Below, in pieces: positions 33,151-41,228 of a stretch of DNA of 64,000 bases (position 1 is the stretch's first letter; the number at the start of each line of letters is the position of its first letter). The translations under genes were made by a program, and so were the position numbers. Under the pieces are notes generated by a model. That model saw nothing but the letters and a program-made list of their open reading frames with translations. It had not been told where the DNA came from and made no database searches. The DNA is from Paraburkholderia sacchari (GTDB taxonomy: Bacteria; Pseudomonadota; Gammaproteobacteria; Burkholderiales; Burkholderiaceae), in the NCBI RefSeq assembly GCF_000785435.2, contig NZ_JTDB02000007.1, forward strand, positions 191,745-255,744, written 5' to 3'.

Positions 33151-34059
33151 TTAATCCTGCATCTCGCGGCCCGTGAGCCGCAGGAACACATCTTCGAGAT
33201 TCGCGGGCCGATGCAGGTAGCGCAAATCCGAGCGATGGCGCAAAAGCTCATGCACGGGCGCGGCTTCATCGACATAGCAGAAGAGCGTTTCGCCGCTGAT
33301 CTCCGTGCGCTTGGCGAGCGGCGCAAGCTCGTCGCGCAGCGCCACTGGGTCGGGCCCGTAGATCTCGATCACATCGCAGCCGATTTCCGATTCGATCAGC
33401 GTCTTTGGCGGGCCCTCGGCAATCTTGCGGCCTTCCTCGATCACGCACACGCGATTGCAAAGCCGTTCGGCCTCCTCCATGAAATGCGTCGTGAGGAGGA
33501 TCGTCTTGCCGCGCGCGAGCAGCGAGCGCAGCCGCTCCCAGATTAGATGGCGTGCCTGCGGGTCGAGACCCGTGGTGGGTTCGTCCATCACCAGCACGTC
33601 GGGGTCGTTGACGAGCGCGCGCGCCAGCGTGAGACGGCGGCGCATGCCGCCGGAAAGCTCGCCCACGCGCGCATCGGCCTTGCTTTCCAGACGGGCGAAT
33701 TCGAGCAGCGGCGCAACGAGCGTGCGCGTTTCGCTTGCCGAGAGTCCGAAGTAGCGGCCAAACACGAGCAGGTTCTCGCGCACCGTGAAGTCGGGATCGA
33801 GATTGTCGAACTGCGGCACGACGCCTACGCGTGCGCGCGCATGGCGTGCACGCGCGGGCACCGGTTCGCCGCACAGGCTGATGCGTCCGGCATCGGGCGA
33901 AACGATGCCGAGCAGCATGCGCAATGTAGTGGTCTTGCCCGCGCCGTTGGGGCCGAGAAGCCCGAAGCATTCCCCGGGGACAACGTCGAACGACAGGCCG
34001 TTCACGACGGTCCTGTCTCCGTAGTGCTTGATCACCTGCTCGAATTCGATGGCGGGCAT
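33151..34059 (-). CDS. nodI: ABC exporter ATPase, NodI-like
   Basis: The ATPase partner of the NodJ-like permease, about 302 residues. Walker A is LLGPNGAGKTTTLRMLLG, the Q-loop region VVPQFDNLDPDFTVRENLLV is characteristic of NodI/daunorubicin-type exporters, the signature is ELSGGMRRRLTLARALVNDP, and Walker B is VLVMDEPTTGLDP. A C-terminal regulatory domain follows. I chose the ATG at 34059. A TATAAT on the minus strand at 34093-34098 would put the transcript start near 34086, leaving no room for a leader ahead of the alternative ATG at 34080. Confidence 0.88.
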   Translation of the reverse strand: MPAIEFEQVIKHYGDRTVVNGLSFDVVPGECFGLLGPNGAGKTTTLRMLLGIVSPDAGRISLCGEPVPARARHARARVGVVPQFDNLDPDFTVRENLLVFGRYFGLSASETRTLVAPLLEFARLESKADARVGELSGGMRRRLTLARALVNDPDVLVMDEPTTGLDPQARHLIWERLRSLLARGKTILLTTHFMEEAERLCNRVCVIEEGRKIAEGPPKTLIESEIGCDVIEIYGPDPVALRDELAPLAKRTEISGETLFCYVDEAAPVHELLRHRSDLRYLHRPANLEDVFLRLTGREMQD

Positions 34060-34235
34060 GGTTGTGCGGCTATTGCGCATTGCAAGGCGGCCTATTATAG
34101 GGCGTTCACCTTCCCATGCTGTTGCACCATCCATGTGCACGCAAACCTGGCGTTTTCCAGCCCTTGCGTGTCGAATTGCGGCGCACCATTATGTGAAAGT
34201 AACCCGCGTTTCCAGGCGGGTAGGGAGAATCGATC

Positions 34236-34709
34236 ATGGCGAGCTACAAGAAAATTCTGCTTTGTTACGACGGCTCGCGCGAAGGCCGCAAGGCACTGCG
34301 TTGCGGCGCGGATCTGGCGTTGGACCTGCATGCGGAGACCCATTTGCTTTCGGTGGTCGACATGCGCTCGACAATCGCGCAAAGCGCGGGCTTGCTCACC
34401 GACGTGGCATGTGGGCGTTTTGAAGAAACGGCGCGCGAGATTCTGCAGGAAGGCGTGGACTGGCTGACCGAGCGCGGCGTGCGTGCGCAGGGCCACTTCG
34501 CGTTCGGGCATCCGATCGACGAGATTGCGAATCTCGCCAACGAGTTGCACGTCGATCTCGTGGTGGTGGGGCACCGCTGCCGTACCGGGCTGTCGCGCTG
34601 GTGGATGGGTGCGGGCAATACGCCGCTGCTCGACCGTGTGACGTGCAGCATTCTGGTGGCCTGCTCTTCGGCTGCCGAGGAAAAACAGCAACAGCAGGCG
34701 GCGGCTTAG
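34236..34709 (+). CDS. Universal stress protein (UspA family)
   Basis: A 157-residue cytoplasmic UspA-domain protein. It begins MASYKKILLCYDGSREGRKA, the usual first strand with the Asp that contacts nucleotide. The C-terminal ATP-binding loop VVVGHRCRTGLSRWWMGAGN fits the G-2x-G-9x-G[S/T/N] pattern, which places it among ATP-binding Usp proteins. A polyglutamine-alanine tail ends the protein. GGGAG stands before the ATG. Such genes respond to starvation or oxidative stress; no specific control element is visible here. Confidence 0.92.
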   Translation: MASYKKILLCYDGSREGRKALRCGADLALDLHAETHLLSVVDMRSTIAQSAGLLTDVACGRFEETAREILQEGVDWLTERGVRAQGHFAFGHPIDEIANLANELHVDLVVVGHRCRTGLSRWWMGAGNTPLLDRVTCSILVACSSAAEEKQQQQAAA

Positions 34710-34872
34710 CCGCTTCAAATCGCCTTCCAGGAGCCTTCACCCGCTTCCGGGCGCTATTGTGGCGATTGCGGCGCTCAGTCAATCAGCGAAAAGCGGTGGA
34801 GCCACTACCACGTCCACGTAGATGGCTCGCCGCAATTCTCGCGGTTCGTTCCGTTGTTTCAATACGGCTTGC

Positions 34873-35589
34873 TCAGTTCGACGCACTCGCGCCGTTGCCG
34901 GTATCCGGTTCGTTCAATTCCACCGCGGCGAGTTTCCACGAAAACAACCCATGGCGCTGCAGGATGGCTGCATAGCGCTCGCCGCCATTGGCGCCGTTCG
35001 CACCGCGTTGCCACGTAACGGCGAACGTGTTCAGACTGCGATAGCCCGCCGAGGTTTGCGCGCGCGGCTGCGCTTGCTGTGATTGCGGCGATGGCGCCGG
35101 GGGTGACGGATTACCGGGCGCGGGCGGCGTCGATTGGCCCGGCTGTGACGATGGTGACGACGGCGGCGCTTCAGACGGCTGCACAGGTGCGGGCCGCTCC
35201 CCCGGCTTGCCGGTCGGCGGCATGCCGCTAAGCAGCGCGGCCACGCCCTCTGGCGTCGCATACGCGTCCACGAGCGGGCCGATCAGCGCATTGCCGATCA
35301 TCGCGCCGAACAGCATGAGCGGATTGCTGGCGTGCGCGGCCTCCATGCGTTGCTGCAGCATCTCGCCAACCTGCTGCTTCAAGCTCACGCGCAACGCCGG
35401 GTAGTCGACATACTCGTTCAGTGCAGCCGCGTCGCGTGCGTCGGCGGCTGCCTTGAGATGGTTCAGGGCGATGTATGGCGATGCATAGCCGTAGCCCACT
35501 GCCGCCACGATCGCAACCGCCGCGACGGCGATTGCAACGGGCTTCTTCCAGCTCGATGATTTGCGCGGATACGTTTGGGTATCGGTCAT
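34873..35589 (-). CDS. DUF2939-family membrane-anchored protein
   Basis: A 238-residue protein with an N-terminal cytoplasmic stub, one transmembrane helix (KKPVAIAVAAVAIVAAVGYG, about residues 15-35) and an exported DUF2939-like domain (YIALNHLKAAADARDAAALN). The segment from about 125 to 180 is a Pro/Ser/Gln-rich linker (PSEAPPSSPSSQPGQSTPP), and the C-terminal part (NTFAVTWQRG to GLFSWKLAAVEL) returns to the conserved domain. The function is unknown. The linker interrupts the domain and probably varies between strains. Confidence 0.8.
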   Translation of the reverse strand: MTDTQTYPRKSSSWKKPVAIAVAAVAIVAAVGYGYASPYIALNHLKAAADARDAAALNEYVDYPALRVSLKQQVGEMLQQRMEAAHASNPLMLFGAMIGNALIGPLVDAYATPEGVAALLSGMPPTGKPGERPAPVQPSEAPPSSPSSQPGQSTPPAPGNPSPPAPSPQSQQAQPRAQTSAGYRSLNTFAVTWQRGANGANGGERYAAILQRHGLFSWKLAAVELNEPDTGNGASASN

Positions 35590-35663
35590 TAGTCAGTGCA
35601 ACCCCGAGGTGTTCAATCAGGGTGTTGACCACGCGCAATCAAAAACGATCCCACTTTTATGGA

Positions 35664-36050
35664 TTACTTTGCCAGTGCGACCGGCGCATCGGCCTGTTGT
35701 TCCGCGATGCAGCGGTCGATGGCGCGACATACCGCCTCCATCGTGCCCACCATGATGAGCCGTGACTGGCCGTGATAAACGCGCACCGGTGCGCGGCGGT
35801 CGGGCTGCTCCGCATTCAGCGTGCTGTTGAGCGAAACGCGTGCGAAGGCCGGCTGCGCCGAAGGCAGCGCGCGCGCTTCATCTTCTCGTTCGATGTCGTC
35901 GAAGAGCGAGCCATTGATCTGGTAGCCGCATTGCCGGCCGAGAGCCGCCGCCGAGGCGCGCGCCTCGCGCATGGCGCACGAGGCAATCCCGCGCAAATGA
36001 CGCAGACGGCCGAATTGACGGAAGGGCAGCAGGCGGGCAAGGCGTTCCAT
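35664..36050 (-). CDS. Hypothetical protein downstream of lexA
   Basis: A 128-residue soluble protein without a family I recognise. It is Arg/Ala-rich in the first half (ARLLPFRQFGRLRHLRGIAS) and has a mixed second half (FARVSLNSTLNAEQ, RLIMVGTMEAVCRAIDRCIA). Support for its reality is a clear GGAGAG ribosome-binding site just before the ATG at 36050 and its place 43 bp behind lexA on the same strand. That makes co-transcription under SOS control plausible. Frames on the other strand across this region are long but lack ribosome-binding sites. Confidence 0.62.
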   Translation of the reverse strand: MERLARLLPFRQFGRLRHLRGIASCAMREARASAAALGRQCGYQINGSLFDDIEREDEARALPSAQPAFARVSLNSTLNAEQPDRRAPVRVYHGQSRLIMVGTMEAVCRAIDRCIAEQQADAPVALAK

Positions 36051-36093
36051 GACTCTCTCCAGAAAATACGCAGAAAATGCGCAGGCGGATTTA

Positions 36094-36744
36094 TCAGAAT
36101 TCGGTGGGGCGGATCAGACCAACGGCAATGCCTTCGAGCGCGAAATCGGCGCTGCCGGCCGCGACGAAAATATTCTCGTAGTCGGGGTTCTCCGCGATCA
36201 GCTCGATGCCGTTGCGCTGCCGCTTCAGGCGCTTCACGGTTACGTCGTCGCCAAGGCGGGCCACGATGATCTGGCCGTCCTTTGCTTCGCTCTTTTTCTG
36301 CACAGCGAGCAGGTCGCCGTCGAGGATGCCCGCGTCGCGCATGGACAGCCCGCGCACCTTCAGCAGGTAGTCGGGCCGGCTCGAAAAAAGCGCCGGGTCG
36401 CAGGTGTAGTTCTGCGAAATGTGCTCTTGAGCGAGGATCGGGCTACCTGCCGCGACGCGACCCACGAGCGGCAGCGAGAGCTGCATGAGGCCCGCGTGCG
36501 GCAGCGTGAATTGATGCGGCAGATCGCCTGGACCGGGCACGAGACGGATGCCGCGCGAAGCGCCCGCAGCCAGCTCGATCACACCTTTGCGCGCCAGCGC
36601 GCGCAGATGCTCCTCAGCCGAGTTCGCCGAGCTGAAGCCCAGTTCGGCTGCGATTTCGGCGCGCGTGGGCGGAAAGCCGGTGCGCTCGATCGCGCGGCGG
36701 ATCAGATCGAAAACCTGCTGCTGTCGTGCGGTGAGTTTGGTCAT
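36094..36744 (-). CDS. lexA: LexA repressor
   Basis: The SOS repressor, 216 residues. An N-terminal winged helix reads LTARQQQVFDLIRRAIERTG and then PTRAEIAAELGFSSANSAEE. The Ala-Gly self-cleavage site lies in GRVAAGSPIL (near residue 95). The catalytic serine is in VRGLSMRDAGILDGDLL, the catalytic lysine about 38 residues later in the ARLGDDVTVKRLKR region. RecA filaments on damaged DNA trigger self-cleavage. I chose the ATG at 36744, the family start. Two SOS boxes overlap the region just upstream, so it represses itself. Confidence 0.97.
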   Translation of the reverse strand: MTKLTARQQQVFDLIRRAIERTGFPPTRAEIAAELGFSSANSAEEHLRALARKGVIELAAGASRGIRLVPGPGDLPHQFTLPHAGLMQLSLPLVGRVAAGSPILAQEHISQNYTCDPALFSSRPDYLLKVRGLSMRDAGILDGDLLAVQKKSEAKDGQIIVARLGDDVTVKRLKRQRNGIELIAENPDYENIFVAAGSADFALEGIAVGLIRPTEF

Positions 36745-36751
36745 GGCGCTA

Positions 36752-36787
36752 CTGTATGTTTGAACAGGTGACTGTATTTTTATACAG
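36752..36787 (-). promoter_or_regulatory. Two tandem LexA (SOS) boxes upstream of lexA
   Basis: CTGTATTTTTATACAG (36772-36787) and CTGTATGTTTGAACAG (36752-36767) both fit CTGT-N8-ACAG. Their centres are 20 bp apart, two helical turns, so two LexA dimers would bind the same DNA face. They lie 8-43 bp before the lexA start codon. Confidence 0.9.
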
Positions 36788-36926
36788 TACTCGCCGCTTT
36801 TCAAGTGTTACTTGAACTTTGTCATCCGGATGGCGTCGCGACGGCGCTTCCCCCGCCCAGACAGGTGCAATCACGGACGAAAACTTGCTCAAGCGTCCAG
36901 TTCCTCCGTCTTTACCACTTTTGCGT

Positions 36927-36980
36927 ATTAAAAAATGAGAAAACATCATTTTTAATAATGTAAGCCAATCGCTAGACTGG
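36927..36980 (+). promoter_or_regulatory. Candidate sulfur-responsive promoter region of sbp
   Basis: ATTAAAAAATGA (36927-36938) and TCATTTTTAAT (36946-36956) form an AT-rich inverted repeat. After it comes CTAGACTGG (36972-36980), identical to the element before ssuD. CysB, encoded at the end of this locus, is the likely binder. Confidence 0.5.
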
Positions 36981-37057
36981 CCTTCATTGATTGCTGCACG
37001 GCACGCGCAGACACACGAAAGCGCATTCAAGCGCACGACGACACGGAGAAAGAGCAG

Positions 37058-38101
37058 ATGAAACAAGGCACTACGGGGCGCGCATGGTTCAGGACACTGG
37101 CGGCGAAACTGGTGATCGGCGTGGCGCCGCTCGTCGGCATGGCGGCCTTCACGCCCGCGGCTCATGCGGACGCGGCGCTGCTCAACGTCTCCTACGATCC
37201 CACGCGCGAGCTGTATCAGGACATCAACGAGGCCTTTATCAAGGAGTGGAAGTCGAAGGGCGGCGAGACGCTCACCGTCAAGCAGTCGCACGGCGGCTCG
37301 GGCGCTCAGGCGCGCTCGGTGCTCGACGGGCTGCAGGCCGACGTCGTGACGCTCGCGCTCGCCTGGGACATCGACGCGCTCGCCAATAAAGGGCTGATCG
37401 CGAAGGACTGGCAAAAGCGTTTGCCCGACAACGCCTCGCCGTACACCTCGACCATCGTGTTTCTCGTGCGCAAGGGCAATCCGAAGCACATCAAGGACTG
37501 GGACGACCTCGTGAAGCCCGGCGTCTCGATCGTCACGCCCAATCCGAAGACCTCGGGCGGCGCGCGCTGGAATTACCTCGCGGCCTGGGCCTATGCGGCG
37601 CACCAGCCGGGCGGCAACGTCCAGAAGGCGAAGGAGTTCATCACGAAGCTCTACAAGAACGCGGGCGTGCTCGACTCGGGCGCGCGCGGCGCGACCACCA
37701 GCTTCGTGCAGCGCGATATCGGCGATGTGCTGATCGCCTGGGAAAACGAAGCATTCCTCTCGCTCAAGGAGTTCGGGCCGGACAAGTTCGAAATCGTGGT
37801 GCCGTCGGCCAGCATTCTTGCGGAGCCGCCGGTTGCGGTGGTCGACAAGGTCGTGGACAAGCACGGCACGCGCAAGGTGGCGCAGGCGTATCTGCAGTTC
37901 CTGTATAGCGAGCAAGGCCAGGAGATTGCCGCAAAGAACTTCTATCGTCCGCGCTCGGACAAGGTGCCGGCGGCGCTCACGGCGAAGTTCCCGAAGCTCA
38001 AGCTCTACACGGTCGATGAAGCGTTCGGCGGCTGGGCCAACGCGCAGAAGACGCATTTCGCCGATGGCGGCGTGTTCGATTCGATTTATCAGCCGCAGTA
38101 A
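37058..38101 (+). CDS. sbp: Periplasmic sulfate-binding protein
   Basis: Captures sulfate or thiosulfate for the CysTWA importer. The 347 residues include a long signal peptide ending near TPAAHA (about residue 37). The Sbp hallmarks follow: LLNVSYDPTRELYQDINEAF near residue 41, QSHGGSGAQARSVLDGLQAD near 75, and NPKTSGGARWNYLAAWAYA near 165, plus DIGDVLIAWENEA. GGAGAAAGAGCAG lies before the ATG. It leads the sulfate locus; a hairpin after its stop may lower read-through into cysT. Confidence 0.95.
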   Translation: MKQGTTGRAWFRTLAAKLVIGVAPLVGMAAFTPAAHADAALLNVSYDPTRELYQDINEAFIKEWKSKGGETLTVKQSHGGSGAQARSVLDGLQADVVTLALAWDIDALANKGLIAKDWQKRLPDNASPYTSTIVFLVRKGNPKHIKDWDDLVKPGVSIVTPNPKTSGGARWNYLAAWAYAAHQPGGNVQKAKEFITKLYKNAGVLDSGARGATTSFVQRDIGDVLIAWENEAFLSLKEFGPDKFEIVVPSASILAEPPVAVVDKVVDKHGTRKVAQAYLQFLYSEQGQEIAAKNFYRPRSDKVPAALTAKFPKLKLYTVDEAFGGWANAQKTHFADGGVFDSIYQPQ

Positions 38102-38136
38102 AGCAGGTCGCAGCAAGCAACGCAAACGACAAAGAC

Positions 38137-38163
38137 AAGGCGCGCCCGACGAGGCGCGCCTTT
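38137..38163 (+). terminator. Intergenic hairpin between sbp and cysT
   Basis: AAGGCGCGCC-CGACGA-GGCGCGCCTTT, a 10-bp GC-rich stem with a short T-run. It lies inside the operon and probably acts as a partial terminator or as an RNA end that stabilises sbp mRNA. Confidence 0.65.
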
Positions 38164-38231
38164 AGCCGCAGCGTCTCGCATGCATCGCATGATGAGAGGC
38201 GCTCCGCGCAACCCATGTGAAGAGATAGAGC

Positions 38232-39128
38232 ATGACGACGTTTCGATTACAGAAGCCAGGCGCGCTGCCGGGATTCGGCGTGACGCTCGGCATCACGGTG
38301 GCGTATCTGAGCCTCGTGGTGCTCATTCCGCTTGCGGCCACGTTCCTCAAGACCGCGACGCTCGATTGGGCGCAGTTCGTGCGCGCGGTGGCGTCGCCGC
38401 GCGTGCTCGCGTCGTACCGCCTCACGTTTTTCTCGGCGCTTGGCGGGGCGCTCATCAACGCGGTGTTCGGCTTCCTGCTCGCGTGGGTGCTGGTGCGCTA
38501 CACGTTCCCGTTCAAGCGCGTGATCGATGCGCTCGTCGATCTGCCGTTCGCACTGCCGACTTCCGTGGCAGGCATCTCGCTCGCCGCCGTGTATGCGGGC
38601 AACGGGTGGATTGGCCAGTTCCTGCAGCCGCTCGGCCTCAAGGTTGCATTTACCCCGCTTGGCGTGCTCGTGGCGCTCACGTTCATCGGCTTGCCGTTTG
38701 TCGTGCGCACGGTGCAGCCGGTGCTCGAAGAGTTCGAACGCGAACAGGAAGAGGCCGCCGCGTGCCTGGGCGCTTCGCGCTGGCTCACGTTCCGCCGCGT
38801 GGTGTTGCCGGCAGCATTGCCTGCGCTGCTCACGGGTTTTGCGCTCGCCTTCGCGCGTGCGCTGGGCGAGTACGGCTCGGTCATTTTCATCGCGGGCAAT
38901 GTGCCGATGAAGTCGGAAATCACCTCGCTGCTCATCATCACGAAGCTCGAACAATACGACTATGCGGGCGCGACGGCGCTGGCCGTGGTGATGCTGTGCG
39001 TGTCGTTCGTGATGCTGTTGCTCATCAACACGTTGCAGTGGTATTTGCAGCGGCGTACGAGCCGCCGTGCTACGTCTTCGCGTGCGCCGAACCCGGCGCA
39101 GGCCGCTGTGGCAGGGGGTGCGCAATGA
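38232..39128 (+). CDS. cysT: Sulfate/thiosulfate ABC transporter permease CysT
   Basis: One of two permeases of the sulfate importer, also called CysU, with 298 residues and about six membrane helices. Recognisable segments are FGVTLGITVAYLSLVVLIPL, DLPFALPTSVAGISLAAVYA and the EAA loop AAACLGASRWLTFRRVVLPA near residue 180. Then comes FARALGEYGSVIFIAGNVP, conserved across CysT proteins. Its stop overlaps the cysW start by 4 bp, so translation is coupled. Confidence 0.95.
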   Translation: MTTFRLQKPGALPGFGVTLGITVAYLSLVVLIPLAATFLKTATLDWAQFVRAVASPRVLASYRLTFFSALGGALINAVFGFLLAWVLVRYTFPFKRVIDALVDLPFALPTSVAGISLAAVYAGNGWIGQFLQPLGLKVAFTPLGVLVALTFIGLPFVVRTVQPVLEEFEREQEEAAACLGASRWLTFRRVVLPAALPALLTGFALAFARALGEYGSVIFIAGNVPMKSEITSLLIITKLEQYDYAGATALAVVMLCVSFVMLLLINTLQWYLQRRTSRRATSSRAPNPAQAAVAGGAQ

Positions 39129-40111
39129 GCACGACCAGTACGCGAGTCCGCCATGCGGCTCGTCCGAACTCCGTAACGGAGGCGCCCTGGGTGCGCTGGC
39201 TCCTCACCGGCATCGCGCTGGCGTTCCTCGCACTGTTTCTGGTGGTGCCGCTCGTCGCTGTGTTCTGGCAGGCGTTGAGCAAGGGCATCGGCTTCTATTT
39301 CGAATCGCTCGCCGACCCCGACGCGCTCGCCGCGATCAAGCTCACGCTGATCACCGCCGCGATCGCCGTGCCGCTCAATCTGGCGTTCGGCCTCGCGGCG
39401 TCGTGGACCATCGCCAAGTTCGAGTTCCGCGGCAAGGCGCTGCTCACCACGCTGATCGACCTGCCGTTTTCGGTTTCGCCTGTGATTTCAGGGCTCATTT
39501 ACGTGCTGTTGTTCGGCGCGCAGGGCTGGCTCGGCCCCTGGCTCGCGGACCACAATGTGCAGATCATCTTCGCGGTGCCGGGCATCGTGCTCGCGACAAT
39601 CTTCGTAACGTTCCCGTTCGTCGCGCGCGAACTGATTCCGCTGATGCAGGCTCAGGGCACCGACGAGGAAGAAGCTGCGCACGTGCTGGGCGCGTCGGGC
39701 TGGCAGATGTTCCGGCGCGTGACGCTGCCGAACATCCGCTGGGGTCTGCTGTACGGCGTGATCCTCTGCAATGCGCGCGCGATGGGCGAATTCGGCGCGG
39801 TTTCGGTGGTGTCGGGACATATTCGCGGCCAGACCGACACGATGCCGCTGCATGTCGAGATCCTCTACAACGAATACAACTTCGCGGCCGCGTTTGCCGT
39901 GGCCTCGCTGCTCGCGTTGCTCGCGCTCGTGACGCTGGGGCTCAAGCTGCTGGCCGAGCGCCACTTGTCCGCCGAGTTGCGCGATACCGGCGACGTGCCG
40001 GCATTCGCGGGGCCGCCGGCCGCGCGCAGCGCTTCCGGGCCTCAAGGCGCCGTGAATAGCCAACAACATGCAGGCGCGTTGCGCCGCGCGCTTGAACAGG
40101 GAGAGGTCTAA
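39125..40111 (+). CDS. cysW: Sulfate/thiosulfate ABC transporter permease CysW
   Basis: The second permease of the sulfate importer, 328 residues. After a polar N-terminus of about 20 residues come FLALFLVVPLVAVFWQALSK and DLPFSVSPVISGLIYVLLFG. The EAA loop is AHVLGASGWQMFRRVTLPNI near residue 190, then NARAMGEFGAVSVVSGHIRG. The C-terminal 45 residues are a polar extension (GPPAARSASGPQGAVNSQQH) longer than in E. coli CysW. The ATG at 39125 lies inside the end of cysT. Confidence 0.95.
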   Translation: MSTTSTRVRHAARPNSVTEAPWVRWLLTGIALAFLALFLVVPLVAVFWQALSKGIGFYFESLADPDALAAIKLTLITAAIAVPLNLAFGLAASWTIAKFEFRGKALLTTLIDLPFSVSPVISGLIYVLLFGAQGWLGPWLADHNVQIIFAVPGIVLATIFVTFPFVARELIPLMQAQGTDEEEAAHVLGASGWQMFRRVTLPNIRWGLLYGVILCNARAMGEFGAVSVVSGHIRGQTDTMPLHVEILYNEYNFAAAFAVASLLALLALVTLGLKLLAERHLSAELRDTGDVPAFAGPPAARSASGPQGAVNSQQHAGALRRALEQGEV

Positions 40112-40113
40112 AA

Positions 40114-41169
40114 ATGGGCATCATCGTTCGCAATCTGCAAAAGCGCTTCGGCGACTTCACGGCGCTCGACAATGTTTCGCTCGACTTTCCGGCGGGTGAG
40201 CTGGTTGCCTTGCTCGGGCCTTCCGGCTGTGGCAAGACCACGCTGCTGCGCGTGATCGCGGGGCTCGAATATGCCGATGAAGGCCAGGTCGTGCTCCAGG
40301 GGCAGGACGTGGCGACGGTTGGCGCACGCGAGCGCCAGGTGGGCTTCGTGTTCCAGCACTACGCGCTGTTCCGTCATATGACGGTGTTCGAGAACGTGGC
40401 GTTCGGGCTGCGCGTGAAGCCGCGCAACGAGCGTCCCTCCGAAGCGCAGATCCGTGAGAAGGTGCATGAGCTGCTCAAGCTCGTGCAACTCGACTGGCTC
40501 GCGCAACGCTATCCGTCCGAGCTTTCTGGCGGCCAGCGCCAGCGCATCGCGCTGGCCCGCGCGCTTGCCGTGGAGCCGAAAGTGCTGCTGCTCGACGAGC
40601 CGTTCGGCGCGCTCGATGCGAAAGTGCGCAAGGAACTGCGCAGCTGGCTGCGGCGCCTTCACGACGACCTGCATATCTCGACGATCTTCGTTACGCACGA
40701 CCAGGAAGAAGCGCTCGAAGTGGCCGACCGCATCGTCGTGATGAATCATGGGCATGTGGAGCAGGTCGGCAGCCCGCAGGACGTGTACGATCATCCGCAG
40801 TCGGCGTTCGTGTACGAGTTCCTCGGCGCGGCGAACCGCTTGCATGGGCGTGTCGATGCACAAGGGTTCGTGGCCGACGGCGCGGCGCAGCCGATCGCCG
40901 TGCAGGCCGGCTTCGAAGGCCCGGCGCTCGCCTATGTGAGGCCGCACGATATCGTGCTGCATCGCGAGGCCGATGCGCATCGCGACGGCATCGTCGTGGA
41001 CGTGCGCCGTGTGGTGACGCTCGGCGGCGCGGTGCGCGTGGAACTCGAAAGCCGCGCGGGCGGCGTGCTGGAAGCGCAGCTCGACCGCGAGACGTGGCGC
41101 GCGCTGAGCCTCGCGCCCGGCGACGGCGTGACCGCGGTGCCGCGCGGGCTGCGCGTGTTTCCCGCCTGA
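40114..41169 (+). CDS. cysA: Sulfate/thiosulfate import ATPase CysA
   Basis: The ATPase of the sulfate importer, 351 residues. Walker A is LLGPSGCGKTTLLRVIAG, the Q-loop FVFQHYALFRHMTVFENVAF is typical of CysA, the signature is ELSGGQRQRIALARALAVEP and Walker B is VLLLDEPFGALDAKVRKELR. The switch His is in FVTHDQEEALEV. A C-terminal TOBE-like regulatory region follows from about residue 240 (AYVRPHDIVLHREADAHRDG). It begins 2 bp after cysW, completing an sbp-cysT-cysW-cysA operon. Confidence 0.96.
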   Translation: MGIIVRNLQKRFGDFTALDNVSLDFPAGELVALLGPSGCGKTTLLRVIAGLEYADEGQVVLQGQDVATVGARERQVGFVFQHYALFRHMTVFENVAFGLRVKPRNERPSEAQIREKVHELLKLVQLDWLAQRYPSELSGGQRQRIALARALAVEPKVLLLDEPFGALDAKVRKELRSWLRRLHDDLHISTIFVTHDQEEALEVADRIVVMNHGHVEQVGSPQDVYDHPQSAFVYEFLGAANRLHGRVDAQGFVADGAAQPIAVQAGFEGPALAYVRPHDIVLHREADAHRDGIVVDVRRVVTLGGAVRVELESRAGGVLEAQLDRETWRALSLAPGDGVTAVPRGLRVFPA

Positions 41170-41228
41170 TGATCGGCGTATAACGAATAATCGATAAAGA
41201 AGCGGTTGGCAGTTCCGGAGAGAAGAAC

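Noticed and set aside
35772..36269. A plus-strand frame opposite the lexA-linked hypothetical gene
   Set aside because: No ribosome-binding site; it also runs into the lexA coding region in antisense.
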